Shown here piece by piece: positions 12,195-23,934 of a stretch of DNA of 64,000 bases (the stretch's first letter is position 1; every line of letters starts with the position of its first letter). The position numbers and the translations under genes are program-made. Below the pieces are notes generated by a model. The model made no database searches. It saw nothing but the letters and a program-made list of their open reading frames with translations, and was not told the DNA's origin. The DNA comes from Aradus depressus (Eukaryota > Arthropoda > Insecta > Hemiptera > Aradidae): assembly GCA_963662175.1 (NCBI GenBank), contig OY759225.1, positions 2,728,001 to 2,792,000 on the forward strand, in the 5' to 3' direction.

Positions 12195-12624
12195 TATAGA
12201 TATACCCCAGCTCAATAATTCAACTAAGTTTGCGCTCCCTCTCCAAAACCAATCGACCATATCGGCTAATATGCAATAGTTGACAAATAGGGATCATCAT
12301 CACTAAATGTTGTACCGATACATTCATTACATCGGTTAGCTCCAATATATTCATTACGTGAGGTTAGCTGAGGCTGCGAATGAAGCCCCGTGGAGGAGAG
12401 AAGTCCTCATTTACTTTTATTTTTTATTTTTATTTTATTTTATTGAGCATATTTACAATCAATAAATAAAACGATAAATAAATTTGATGACAATGTTTTA
12501 AAATAAAATAATGTAAAATAATAAATGTAATATGTACAAGGTAAGAAATGTAATTTAAAAAAATATATATATAATAATTACAAATATAAATAAAAATGTC
12601 TCTATAAAATGGTCAAGGATATGT

Positions 12625-12868
12625 ACAAAATAATAAATAATATATACACAATAAGTGAAATATATACAAAAGTAATAATAATAAAATTTTAAAAAAAAAT
12701 ACAAAATAATAAATAATGTATACACAATAAGTGAAATATATACAAAAGTAATAGTAATAAAATTTAAAAAAAAAATACAAAATAATAAATAATATATACA
12801 CAATAAGTGAAATATATACAAAAGTAATAATAATAAAATTAAAAAAAAAATACAAAATAATAAATAAA
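12625..12868. repeat. 76-bp AT-rich tandem repeat, about 3 copies
   Basis: Units contain CACAATAAGTGAAATATATA at about 12647, 12723 and 12799. Apparent ORFs across them are repeat artefacts. Confidence 0.85.
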
Positions 12869-13684
12869 TTTAGATGGAGATCCCCCGCACCACCTTGGTC
12901 AGAGGCTGGCAGCGAGAGCTGGATTTGAGAAGAAATGTAGGGAGAAACAGCACTCCTACCTAAATAGTAGCTACATACTTTAATATAACAGGTCTCTCGG
13001 CCAGGACCGCCTCAATATTCGGGGAGGATAATTGGTATGGAAATGGGATGTCAGAGTTTGGGAAAAAAGATTTTCGAGGAAGGAAAATTTTGAATGGAAG
13101 TTTAGAAAACGGGACTTGATGAGATCGTTGAACAAAAGGAATTTTGAGGTCATTATGAAGGATCGAGGTCATCGACAATTGTTGTTAGGACTTTGGATTG
13201 GAAGGACTGGAGACGGTTGATGTTAGACCTACTGTACTAACGCAAAACTCTAATTGTGAAAGTATTTGGGTTTAAACATACTCGTACACGTTTCGTCAGC
13301 ACAGTGAGAACCCTAACAAACAATATTAAATTCTGACAAAAACCGGGAAATTTCAGTATTGAAATGTTACCATGGACTGAGGGATGGCTAGTTAGGAGGA
13401 GCCTCCTGAGGACACGTCACGCGACATGACGCGCCATATGGTCGCGCCGACCTTGTCGTGTGGGAGAGCCCACGCTCTCAACCCCCTTCACTTCGTCCCA
13501 CTTTTTATCAATGAGTTTCAACTTCTCATTTTCTCAATGAAAACAACTTTTGTAGTAGCCCCACTCAACTAATTGGGTCAAAAAAAAGAAGAAAAAAACA
13601 ACATTGCAACAATTCCTCCATTCATAGCAACAACGTTGTTGCAGCACAACTCCAAAATAAGCTGGGCCTACTATCTGAAACACA
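12869..13684. other. No gene seen
   Basis: Unique-looking sequence without a supportable coding region. A short plus-strand frame at 13032-13220 has no recognisable domain. Confidence 0.4.
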
Positions 13685-14406
13685 AATCTGTGGTCACAGG
13701 GAATAAATTGCTAAGGCTAAAATCGTAACTTTTCAGGGCAGCATTTTCAGCAGGGGGGGGGGGGGGGGGGGGGGCAAAATTAGGCTACATTGGGGGGTGG
13801 GCAGGGGGGGCGGGGGGTATTGACTCCCGTGGACACAGTCCACAGTTTCCGTGGTTAGCGCTACAGACTTTTTGTTATTAATTTGGGAAACTCGGACCTC
13901 TAGAAGCTAATTACTCACATCCATTTGCTGATGCTGCGCTTTGCATTTTTACTGCGCATGTAAAATCAGCTTCAAGAGTATGAAGTATAACATAAATGAA
14001 GATTTTGAACGAGGAAATGAAAGGATCGAATTCATAAATGTAATATGACTTGTTTTGTACATGTACATTTAAGTAAAGCACAACTTTCGTAATCTTGGTT
14101 TTTTGCTCTGCCCAGGGGGGGGGGGGGGCACGCGCGTTAATCCTTTCTTGGATTTTCCCTTAGTTACCTAATCATTCCCCATCACTTACCTAATTATTAA
14201 CCATACTTTTTGAAATACTCGTGAATGATGCCTCTCTAAAGTTGATTTAACCGAAAACACCCTCTTCACTTGGAATAGTCTGCCGTAATAAATAAATTAG
14301 TAAATGCAGTTATCTCGTGAATGATTCCTCAAAGATGTAGATAAAGTTGATTTAACCGAGAACATACACAATTTTACGAGATACCAAGAAACCCACATCT
14401 TTATAA
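13685..14406. mobile_element. TIR DNA element, family D, copy 2, cut by the assembly gap
   Basis: It starts CTGTGGTCACAGGGAATAAA and follows copy 1 with internal changes and G-rich expansions (13756-13820 and 14116-14128). The sequence breaks at the gap before its 3' terminus. Confidence 0.7.
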
Positions 14407-14606
14407 NNNNNNNNNNNNNNNNNNNNNNNNNNNNNNNNNNNNNNNNNNNNNNNNNNNNNNNNNNNNNNNNNNNNNNNNNNNNNNNNNNNNNNNNNNNNNN
14501 NNNNNNNNNNNNNNNNNNNNNNNNNNNNNNNNNNNNNNNNNNNNNNNNNNNNNNNNNNNNNNNNNNNNNNNNNNNNNNNNNNNNNNNNNNNNNNNNNNNN
14601 NNNNNN
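14407..14606. other. Assembly gap, 200 N
   Basis: Exactly 200 N. The size is probably a placeholder. Confidence 0.99.
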
Positions 14607-15600
14607 CTTCCATGTGGGAGGATGAAGAAAGGCCAAACAAGAGGACAAAAGTGTGAGCCAACACCAGATCAAAAATTAAAATAAAAAAAATAAACATACT
14701 GGCAAGTTAGACGATGAAATTCTTTATTCTTGTAAATATTCTTTGTTATTTGAACAAAAAAATATAAACCGTAGTTAAACATTAGCATATGTATCTGTAA
14801 CCAATTATCTTACGAAGGGTTTTTCTCATGAATAAAAGAAGTACATTCATTGTTGATAACCTTTAAAGATTAACTATAATAAAGATCATTCAGGAAAAGG
14901 CAACCAGGTCAGTAGGGATGCAACTCTAGTGTGCTTGTAGCTCAACAGATCGCAGCACTGAGCTACCCAAAACCCGAGTATGCTTAACTCCGCACTCCTT
15001 CAACTTATCCATATTTTCATATTATATTCTTATCAACATATTTTCAAAATAAAATGTACTTAAAATTCAAAAAATTTGAGTTTCTTTTTTTTTTTACTTT
15101 ATTGTTAGATTTTACGGTATTCCACAGAAATTTTAAATTCCATTGAACAAAAGAATCTTTAGTGTGAGTGAGGTTTATTTTAACAGAAATATGGTTTCTT
15201 ATAATGATACTTTTCTCAGATATCATGTGTACATACCAAGATATTATCATTAATTTAATTTTTGCTCTTGATCAATAATGATGATTTCATTAACCAACTT
15301 ATTGTTACATTTTTAAGTAGACTAATGCTAAGTATTCGATGAACTTTTATAGCAGAGATAAGTTGAGGCTTAAGTCCCTAAAAATAAAAAAAAATCAATA
15401 AGTAAGTGTTATTACTTTCATTGAACAAAACAACTTCATTTTCAATAACTGAAAACAACAAAATATTTTGTAGAACATCGTTTTTCAATAAATAAATTCT
15501 TTAATAAATATATTTTTCAAAGCATTTTGTTATTAAATAAGTTTTTGTTAATGGATCATGTTCCAATTGATAATATTAAAATCGTTATAGATATAAAAAA
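14607..15600. other. No gene seen
   Basis: AT-rich sequence with no coding or clear repeat structure that I can support. Confidence 0.4.
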
Positions 15601-15740
15601 ATAAAGAAAAACGTATCTTTTTTAAAATATTAACACAAAAGTTATTTTGTGAAATAGGCAATATTTTGAAAAAACGTACGTTTCTTTATTTTTATTAGGT
15701 GTTTCACAATATCTCTCGCCTCATCCTCATAGTTTTTCTC
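15600..15740 (+). mobile_element. Penelope-like element terminal fragment
   Basis: It shares TTTTGTGAAATAGGCAATAT, then ATTAGGTGTTTCACAATATC, with the inverted repeat at 23935-25119 and with 37495-37547. The assignment depends on the GIY-YIG remnant found there. Confidence 0.5.
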
Positions 15741-16039
15741 CAATTTTATTTACCTATCTTTTTATTTGTTTGTACTGATACTATATTTCATTGTTTGATT
15801 TTCTTTACTCTGTATGTATTTATTCTTAGGGAACCTCGGTCCCAGAATAATAAAATTTCTTTTCATTTCATATCTCTGTATAAAATGTTAAGTATCGTGA
15901 CATCCAAGCTTTAGGCAGCGTATGACGACTGGCACACCGTTTTATTGTGAAGCTGAGGGGGGCCAACAACGTGATTTTGAATGAGAGGGGGGGGGGGAGG
16001 GGATTAGACAGAACCCCCCCCCCCCCCCCCCCCCAGAAC

Positions 16040-16460
16040 GAACTCATCAATTACATTTTCGCTCTGCCTCCCAAGACAATCGACCGGTCTGACTTAAATA
16101 GTGGCTTCTGAATCCTAATACTAAATTTTGTATCGATACATTCATTACATCGACATCATGAGTCGAGTAACCCTTCCCTTTGACCGATATTACGGAAAAT
16201 TAATAGGTGTCATCATTATGGGATTTTGAATTTAAATATACAATTGTATGACAACATTTATTACATCGGCAGGTATTAGGATCTTTGAGTTGAGCCCCAC
16301 TATCCCCCATCCTTCTATTCTGCTGATTCTGCTAAAAATTAATAGGTGTCGTCCTTAAAGGATTCTGGATACACTTATATAATTCGTTCATGTCGATACA
16401 TTCATTCTATCGGGAGTAATCATGTTCACAGACACACTCAGACAGAAATTGTTTTTTTTT
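16040..16460 (+). repeat. Repeat family C, three tandem-like modules
   Basis: Three successive degenerate modules each carry TCGATACATTCATTACATCG or a variant and a nearby TTAATAGGTGTC. They suggest an internally repetitive ancestor. Confidence 0.5.
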
Positions 16461-16804
16461 ACTTTAGGAATGAGGAGGTCGCACCGAACTCCGCATCGAA
16501 TTTCTGTCCGATTAAATAACTACCTCTATATCTCGTATTTGGGTGTGGATGAAACATTTGCCTCTAGCTCGTATTGGAGATCTCGTGTCTAACATTCGTA
16601 AATCAACTATCCACCCTGCCACTTGGAACTTCACCATAACTAGCCAATTTTCTCCATAAGAATATTTTGTAACTATTCCTCTAACATAACTCTACATTAT
16701 TTATTACTTCGGACCGGTAGTTCTCAAAGTTTTGAATTAAGACAAAAAAAATTTTAATTTTACCGTTTTTTGTATTTATTATTTTCTCAGCTATACTTTG
16801 GGGA

Positions 16805-17108
16805 GGTTATACGATCGGTCAGATTCTGAGCTCAAGAACGTGGGTTCGAAACCCGACCGAGGTTCTTAGTTTACTTACTACCGACGTCGTCCTTCAGATG
16901 GGACTTTAAAGCGATGGTCCTGAGCCTGTACGATGTCAAGTACTCGTTAAAGACCCCTGCACTAGGTGAATAAAAATTTACGGTAGGGAAAATTTAGGAC
17001 TCCCATAGTAGAGTCGGGCTCATGTCCACCAGAGTGACGAAAGAGCGCTCTGGTAGTAGGCGATATGACCTCGTAGTCTGGGCATGAGTCATAAAACCTA
17101 AACCTACA
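16805..17108 (+). mobile_element. SINE family A, diverged head
   Basis: The B box GGTTCGAAACCC is intact, the A box is decayed, and the body and tail AAACCTAAACCTA are present. Confidence 0.85.
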
Positions 17109-17109
17109 G

Positions 17110-18339
17110 AGATTTTTTTTTTGAATCAGAGGGTCAGAGAACAGGAAATTCCGGCGAAAAATCATGATAGAATTTCAGGCCGATTATATATAACTTCGTT
17201 CTTACTTGGTAGAGGTGGGAAAGTAAGAAAGTCTGTCCGTCTCAATGCAAGGATGAATGTGTAGTCGATAACTAGATGAAGCCTTGACCTCTTTCAAATA
17301 TTCTTACACCTTATCTAAGTCTTATACACATTTAGAGTTCATTAAATATTGGCCAAAGTCGGAAGAAAATGGAGACTACTTTATTTGGGGGGGGGGGGGG
17401 GGGGGGGGTGAGTACATTATACAAGATAACGCTAATATTATGTAAATTAAATTAAATTTCCAATTGCAATCAGATCCAATTACAAGGTTAGTTCGTCATT
17501 GTGAATAATGCCTGGACTTCAACTTCCGGTCCATACATATAAACATCCCATCCGAAGGACGGCTCAAGGGTTTTAACATCTCAACTAAGGGCCTAAGTAA
17601 TTGAAAATATTTTCTCGATAGCCCTAGTTTAAAGACTACTTGAGTAGATGCGGAAAATATTTTCTACCTTGTAGAATACCTTGTAGCACAGATTTCATAT
17701 GTTTTTGAAAATCACTTTAATACAGTAATGTTCCTGTATTGACATCAGCCAGAGGTAAGCTATTAAATGCTAGGATGGTGCCAACTGTTTAACGCTCATA
17801 CAGAAGTTACCGCTCTCCCTCTAAATCTTTGATCTCTTAATTGTTTTTACTCTTTCGATCTTTGAATTTGAGGATTCACCCAGACTCGATCTGTTTATTA
17901 CTTTGACCCGAGAGATCGAAGGTATAGAGGGAGAGTAGAAACTTACATATAAGTCTGGGTGGAGGTTGGAGAAGGAGAGAGTATCCGGGTACCCGGGCCA
18001 ACAGTTCCAGAACCCGGTATTTCAGTAATCGGTTCTTGAGAAGACGGGTGGGTACCCAAAACCGAAAATTGTTAATTCTCGTCAGCCCTACTACCGATAG
18101 AATGAATATGACATGGAATGACCGTATGCAGTTATTAATACGGTCTGTGGGTATATTTACGGTCAATAAAGTTAGGATGGTACCAAGGAGAGAGGGGGGA
18201 CATAGTGATGTGATAGCCGAGGAGTGGTAGCCATTACCAGGAACAATGGACAATGCTAAGTGGGCACTCCTTCTGGAGGCGTGGATATAGGAAGTGACAA
18301 CCGACAACAGACTACCACTGTACCGGGGGGGGCCTCCAA
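17110..18339. other. No gene seen; short SINE scrap and poly-G tract
   Basis: Contains a G run near 17389-17408 and a SINE A scrap at about 17546-17600 (CATCCCATCCGAAGGACGG). Frames at 17876-18307 overlap on both strands and show no family pattern. Confidence 0.5.
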
Positions 18340-19040
18340 AGAGAGGAGCTATTTAAAAGTTTTACGTAGCACAATATATTTCACAGGTTGTCAAATAAGA
18401 TGTAGTCTGACCTCTCTCAGATTTTTATTAGTATTAGATAGCCGGCTTTCGAGGTTGCTCTCATCCTTACTCAAAAACGTAGAAAAATGGATACCTTAGA
18501 GAGTATAAAGATTAAATTGGAAAGGAGGAAGAGAGAGTCCCCCCTTTCTGAACTCTAGAGAGGGGATATGTTATTCAGTCTCACGTACACCGTTCTCCCA
18601 GTTGTGACTCAGATCAGGGACAGGAATAACTTATCTGTGCCCATCCATGAAATTTTAAATTGTTTTTTGATGGATTTATTTATTTATTTTTATTATAAAA
18701 ATGTTTAAATTTTATTTACTAAAATATTTTAATTTTCATTCAAATTTCAAAAAAAATTTATTTGATCAGGTATGGTTATTTCAAACTCTTTTTTACTTTT
18801 TATAATTTAATGATATATTTATATTTATTTAAATCTTTGTTGCCTTTATATTTTATGATTGTAACCAACAGAACCTGTTTTCTGGTGTTTTTTGGTTTTG
18901 GTTTTTTGTTGCTTAAGGATGGTTTCTTTTGTAGACGGCCTGATGATGAAGGCAACCTCGAAAGCCGGCTAGTTAATACTAATAAAAATCTATGAGAGAT
19001 CAGACTATATCTTATTTGACAACCTATGAAATAGTCACTC
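18340..19040. mobile_element. Penelope-like fold-back with hammerhead-like motif
   Basis: Arms at about 18380-18470 and 18942-19037 are inverted copies (GTCAAATAAGATGTAGTCTG against its near complement). The right arm has CTGATGA at 18940-18946, GAAA at 18960-18963 and the palindrome AGCCGGCT at 18963-18970. The left arm has a decayed mirror. The middle is AT-rich. Confidence 0.65.
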
Positions 19041-19517
19041 TCATTACATCAGCCATCTTCATATTAGCACAATATAAGTTTTAATAATGTTCAGTGTTGT
19101 TGTTGTTGTTTTTATAATCAACAATTTGGAAACAGCTGATTTAGAAAATAAATATAATAATATTTAATTAGATGGAATAGAGCTAAGAAGAGAAAACCGG
19201 AAGTGCCTGCCCCACTCTTGTCCTTTCTGCCTCTATTAGAGTCTGAACACCAGTAAGATTATCCAAATCATTGTAAAATTCTACGGATTAATCATTGCTC
19301 GAGGATTCCAAAAATGATCATACAATTACAATTTTGCAAACATTGTCAGTTGTCCATTCATTTTTGTCTATACTTTCCCTCGCATTCAGGAGAAAAATCA
19401 CATAATCTCTGTTGAGTAGTATAATTCTTGAGTGTTACCAATTTTTTTTTTTAATTTCATTCAAATCAAGATAATACAAAAAAATATCTACGATATTAAT
19501 CAAGTAAAATGTAGTTA

Positions 19518-19776
19518 GTTTTTATGATTCAAGCCCGGGCTTTAAATATTTGGTCATATCGCCTACTACCAGAGCGCTCTTTCATCAACTGGTGGACATG
19601 AGCCCGACTCTACTATGGGATTCCTAAATTTCGCCTAGCCTAAATTTTTATTCACCTAAGGCAGGGGAGGTCTTTAACGAATACCTGACATTTTACAGGC
19701 TCGGTACCATCGTTTAACGTCCCATCCGAAGGACGGCGTGCTCGGTCGGGTTTCGAACCCACGATTTTGAGCTCCA
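19518..19776 (-). mobile_element. SINE family A, 5'-truncated
   Basis: Tail and body are present and it stops at CGATTTTGAGCTC, inside the tRNA-like head. Confidence 0.85.
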
Positions 19777-20163
19777 TGGGCGAACAGTGGGCCAGATCCG
19801 AAATCTAGCTTGACAAAAGTCCGAAAATGAAGTGAGAGATTTCGGGAAGAAAACAACCTGGTTGAACAAGTAGTATGTATGTGAGAGAGGGTAATAAACA
19901 AACCATGCAAACAGCCGTATTATCTTGGAGGCGAGCTAGTTTTACTCCATCACTTACCTTTGAGTGTCACTTCCGAACATTACTGATCTTTTCTTCTTTA
20001 TTCTTCCATGAAAGGCAAACAAAAAGGAAAGTCTTAGCAATTTTTGATTTCTCTTAAGTCATTCACAAAGTGTTGGAAGGGCCACAAGAATAGTGTACGT
20101 TTGAAAAAAAAAAGTTCATTCTAGTTTATAAAGGCGTAACTTTTTTCGTTTCCAAAATCCTTC

Positions 20164-20585
20164 GTTAACAGCTGAAATTACTGGCGTGGATGAAGAATTA
20201 ATCGAAAGGTTTAGCATACTCCTACAGGCTTTGTCATCAGGTTGCGATATTTGGAAGCCTTTGAAACTTTAGCTGCTGAAACTGCTCGTAGGTACGTCTT
20301 GCTGTATTGGTACACCATGCCTGTCAGGGTTCATAAAATACTTATACATGGGAGTGATCTTATCAAACATTTTCTAATAACTATCGAACAGCTGGCCGAA
20401 GACGTTCAAGAAAGCCAACGTAAAGAGATAAAAAGTTGAGGGAACACTTTTCTAGAAAAATGGATCGATTTTCTACTAACTGACATTTTAAACAACCTGT
20501 TCATTTTGTCTGATCCTTTTATTGGCTCCCTCAGACCACTGCCTTCCAAAAAAACTGGTATAAGTGAAAAAGTAAAACAGTGTTA
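20164..20585 (+). pseudogene. Broken transposon-associated ORF (uncharacterised)
   Basis: Three consecutive frames give one coherent protein: ITGVDEELIERFSILLQALS, then PVRVHKILIHGSDLIKHFL and EDVQESQRKEIK, then KLREHFSRKMDRFSTN and DILNNLFILSDPFIGSLRPL. The pattern (VHKxLIHGxxII, QExRxKxIKxxRExFSRK, SDPxIxSLRPLP) recurs, to my memory, in uncharacterised repeat-encoded proteins of animals. At least two frameshifts are present, so it is dead. The function is unknown. Confidence 0.65.
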
Positions 20586-21420
20586 CTCATTGAAGACAAC
20601 AATTCCGTTAGTGATTTTGGTTTGAGCGACTTGTCGCTCTAATTATAATAATTAAAAAACTAATTAACAAACCGTAGTGTTATTCGTTATTTTTCTGCCT
20701 TTTTATGCCCTTCTGGATGATTGAAAAATAGTAATTTATCAGTATGTATGTATATGTTGCTTAAATATTTCAAATAGTTTCAGATTTAAAATATTTTGAG
20801 GAGAAGAAGGTGAATTTTTTCATTGCAGTGATGGTCGGGGTAGCCTCTTCCTTCACTTTACACCCATTTTCTCTTCTTAGCTCTTTCAGCTTCAATGAGA
20901 AACCCAACAACCGCCCCCTCCATTAATTTCAATTATCCGTTATTATATTTCCGCTGTTTGCTCATGGTGACATGAGAGAGGGAGGTGTAGCTGTGGGTTT
21001 GACGAAGGTGGGCGCCGGGGCCTCTATAACACTCGGTGGAATGTAGTTTTTCTTCTTTGACCTCTTTAAAAGGTTATAATTTATCCTGGATCTGTCATTG
21101 TGTGTGTGTGTCAGGGCTCCTGATGACCCGTAATAGTCCTCAGTTTCCTGAAACGGAAGGATCTCTAAATGGTAGAAAGTGGGAATAGCTTGGCTTATCG
21201 TGGGCGCACCTTAACTATTCTCTAATATCCGCCGTCTGTTCCCTGGCTCTCCAACTAATCACCCGACTTCTGAACATAGCACTACTTCCGTTTGGTTCTT
21301 GGTCCAACATGAAATGATCCTGTCACCTTGGTCGACATCCAATCTCCGATTTAGACGTTCAACTAATTGAAAAACGGAACATAAGGTGACTCTAGACAAC
21401 ATCATATCAAAAGACACAGA

Positions 21421-21488
<68 letters not shown>

Positions 21489-22007
21489 TCCCTCGTACTA
21501 ACTCTTTTATTTTTCAACATGACAGACTCAAAAAAATATATTTTAAATATTTATTTTCCTTTTTGTGAAATATAAGACCAGTTTTTCTACTAAATATAAG
21601 CTTATTATGTTGTCAGAATTCAAAATTAGAAGAAAAAACGAAGTTGGCAACTCATGACTAATGTGCTTCCCTATTTTGAAAATTATTTTGAATTTTGAAT
21701 GCTAACTTCAAGGAAGGGGCAGTGCTGCAAGTAGAAATGGTCGTCAATTCCTCTGGCGGCAGAATGTGGTAACTTGGCAGGCGTGTTAACAATAAATCAA
21801 TCCTTGCCCAGAAAGTTTGTCAATGATTTCAATAGTTTGTGAGAGTAATTTTATGTTTTACATTTTTGGGTAAAGAACTACATTTATTAGATTGCATATA
21901 ATAAATTTATTAGTCAGAAATTAGATAAAGAAAAATGTGAAACGGTAAGTATATTATCAATTTTATTTTGGTGTCTAGAATTGCCATGACAACTAAGGGG
22001 GCTCTTA
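20586..22007. other. No gene seen; ~60-base poly-T tract
   Basis: Contains an uninterrupted T run at about 21428-21487. No coding region is supportable. Confidence 0.5.
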
Positions 22008-22024
22008 CATTTCCAATATTATTA

Positions 22025-22286
22025 TCTTTTTATCTGGGAGGTAAAATAAACTTAAGCACGCCGTCCTTCGGATGGGACGTTAAGCGATGGTCCCGAGCCT
22101 GTACGATGTCAGGTACTCGTTAAAGACCCCTGCCCTAGGTGAATAAAAATTTAGGGTAGGCAAAATTTAGGACTTCCACAGTAGAGTCGGGCTCATGTCC
22201 ACCAGAGTGACGAAAGAGCGCTCTGGTAGTAGGCGATATGACCTCGTAGTTAAAGCCCGGCCATGAGTCATAAAACCTAACCTAAC
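22025..22286 (+). mobile_element. SINE family A, 5'-truncated, 17-bp target duplication
   Basis: CATTTCCAATATTATTA occurs at 22008-22024 and 22287-22303. The element lacks its tRNA head and starts near ATCTGGGAGG. A 5'-truncated SINE between perfect duplications indicates LINE-driven target-primed insertion. Confidence 0.92.
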
Positions 22287-22555
22287 CATTTCCAATATTA
22301 TTAAAGTAATATATTTAATATGTTGCTCAATTTGGAGATCATATTATTTATTTCTCTTTTGTATTGAGTAAGGAGATTCTGAATTAACAATATATTTTTC
22401 TACAGCTTTATTCTTATTTTTTGGTCTTTACAGCGCAGCAAATAGACATTTCGGGAAGAACTCCCATTATCAGTATCTATAATTAATTTGCTGATCTTTA
22501 TTGTGATTTAAGTCGAGGACTTCAAATAAAGAGACAATTATATTGTAGAGTTGGT

Positions 22556-22905
22556 TATTGTGACTCGTGTGCGGACTTCGAGGTCATATCGCCTACTACC
22601 AGAGTGCTGTTTCAACGCTCTGGTGGACTGGTTGGATATGGGCTGAGCTGACTATGTTATCTAGTACAATTTCAACCAAAATGAATATCTGTAGCTCTGT
22701 TGAAAAAATCCTGAGCATGCCGTCCTTCGGAGATAACTAATCTCATTAAAGATACCTATCCTAGATGAATAAACCTGGGTAGGGAAAATTTAGGACTCCC
22801 ACACTAGTGTCGAGGTCATGTCCACCAGAGTGACGAAAGAGCGCTCTGGTAGTAGGCGATATGACCTCGTAGACGACATGAGACACAATAACTACCTAAC
22901 GAACA
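22556..22905. mobile_element. Two opposed SINE A fragments
   Basis: A minus-oriented tail fragment (22556-22645) is followed by a plus-oriented body and tail (22712-22905), an inverted pair that can fold back. Confidence 0.8.
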
Positions 22906-23149
22906 GTGGGGCTATGTCATGCTTCATCTAAGTCAGTAATAAAGATTGATCTGTATGCTTCCATAATTATTTAAAAATTTATTATGCCATTTTTAAAATT
23001 AAATTTATCTTCTTTTTGTATCAAAATTTATCATTTTATTTTGTTCATTGATCCACTAGCAGGTTCAACCGGCGTTTCCCTATAATATTTCTGTCATTGA
23101 TAAGCGGTATATAATCGATGAACAGTTTTCTAACAAAGTTAGCCATTGT

Positions 23150-23412
23150 GAAGCATGCCCGGGCTATAACTATCAAGTCACATCGCTTACTACCAGAGCG
23201 CTCTTTCGTTTGAGCCCGACTCTACTATGAGAGTCCTAAATGTTGCCTATCCAGTTATATTCATCTAGAGTACGGGTCCTTAAGGAGTACCTGACAGACT
23301 GAGGACCATCGCTTAACCTCAAATTCGAAAGACGGCGTGCTAAAAAGTTTATTTTACCTCCCAATAACCTAAGCGTCTGGGCCGGGTTTCGAATCTGTCA
23401 TCTTGAGCTGAA
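23150..23412 (-). mobile_element. SINE family A, diverged
   Basis: The tail and body are present, with a decayed B box (GGGTTTCGAATCTG). Confidence 0.82.
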
Positions 23413-23934
23413 CCTGAAGCTAGCGGCGACCTCTAGCTACCTCCTGAAGAGCTGCTCTGACTGGTTCCAAACTGCTTGGACAAGCGACTGCTAATGGATC
23501 TGCAAGTAGTGACTAGTGGAAAAACAGCAGCAAGTCATCGCTATTATAACAAATAAAGCTAACTTGTGATGTGATTTGAGAATTGTGTTGAGGTGATGCA
23601 TGTTTTCTGTTTGAAGTAAAGCGCCACTTTCACAACAAACCTCCAAAAAAAACCTCCAGTCTTCATTAATAAAATAATATTACGAAAATTTTTCTTTGTC
23701 TTTGGGGAAAGGACTTGTACAAATAGCGTCGGTGGTAAAAAATTGTTGAAAAGTATTTATTAAAAATGGATTGTTTGCAAGTTGCCAATAGGATCTTCAA
23801 ATTCCCCGTGCGTCCGATTCCTAAATCAGCAATCAGCTGTTACATAAATGTACATGTACAAAACAAGTCATATTTCATTTATTTAAATATATATATAATT
23901 CGATCATTTCATTTTCTCGCTCAATAATACGGGA

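Noticed and set aside
17876..18307. Minus ORF of 143 codons
   Set aside because: Overlaps another frame on the plus strand, has no motif, and runs into a Penelope-like fold-back.
21120..21170. Another hammerhead (CTGATGACC...GAAACGG)
   Set aside because: CTGATGA and GAAA are present but no stem II can be drawn between them.
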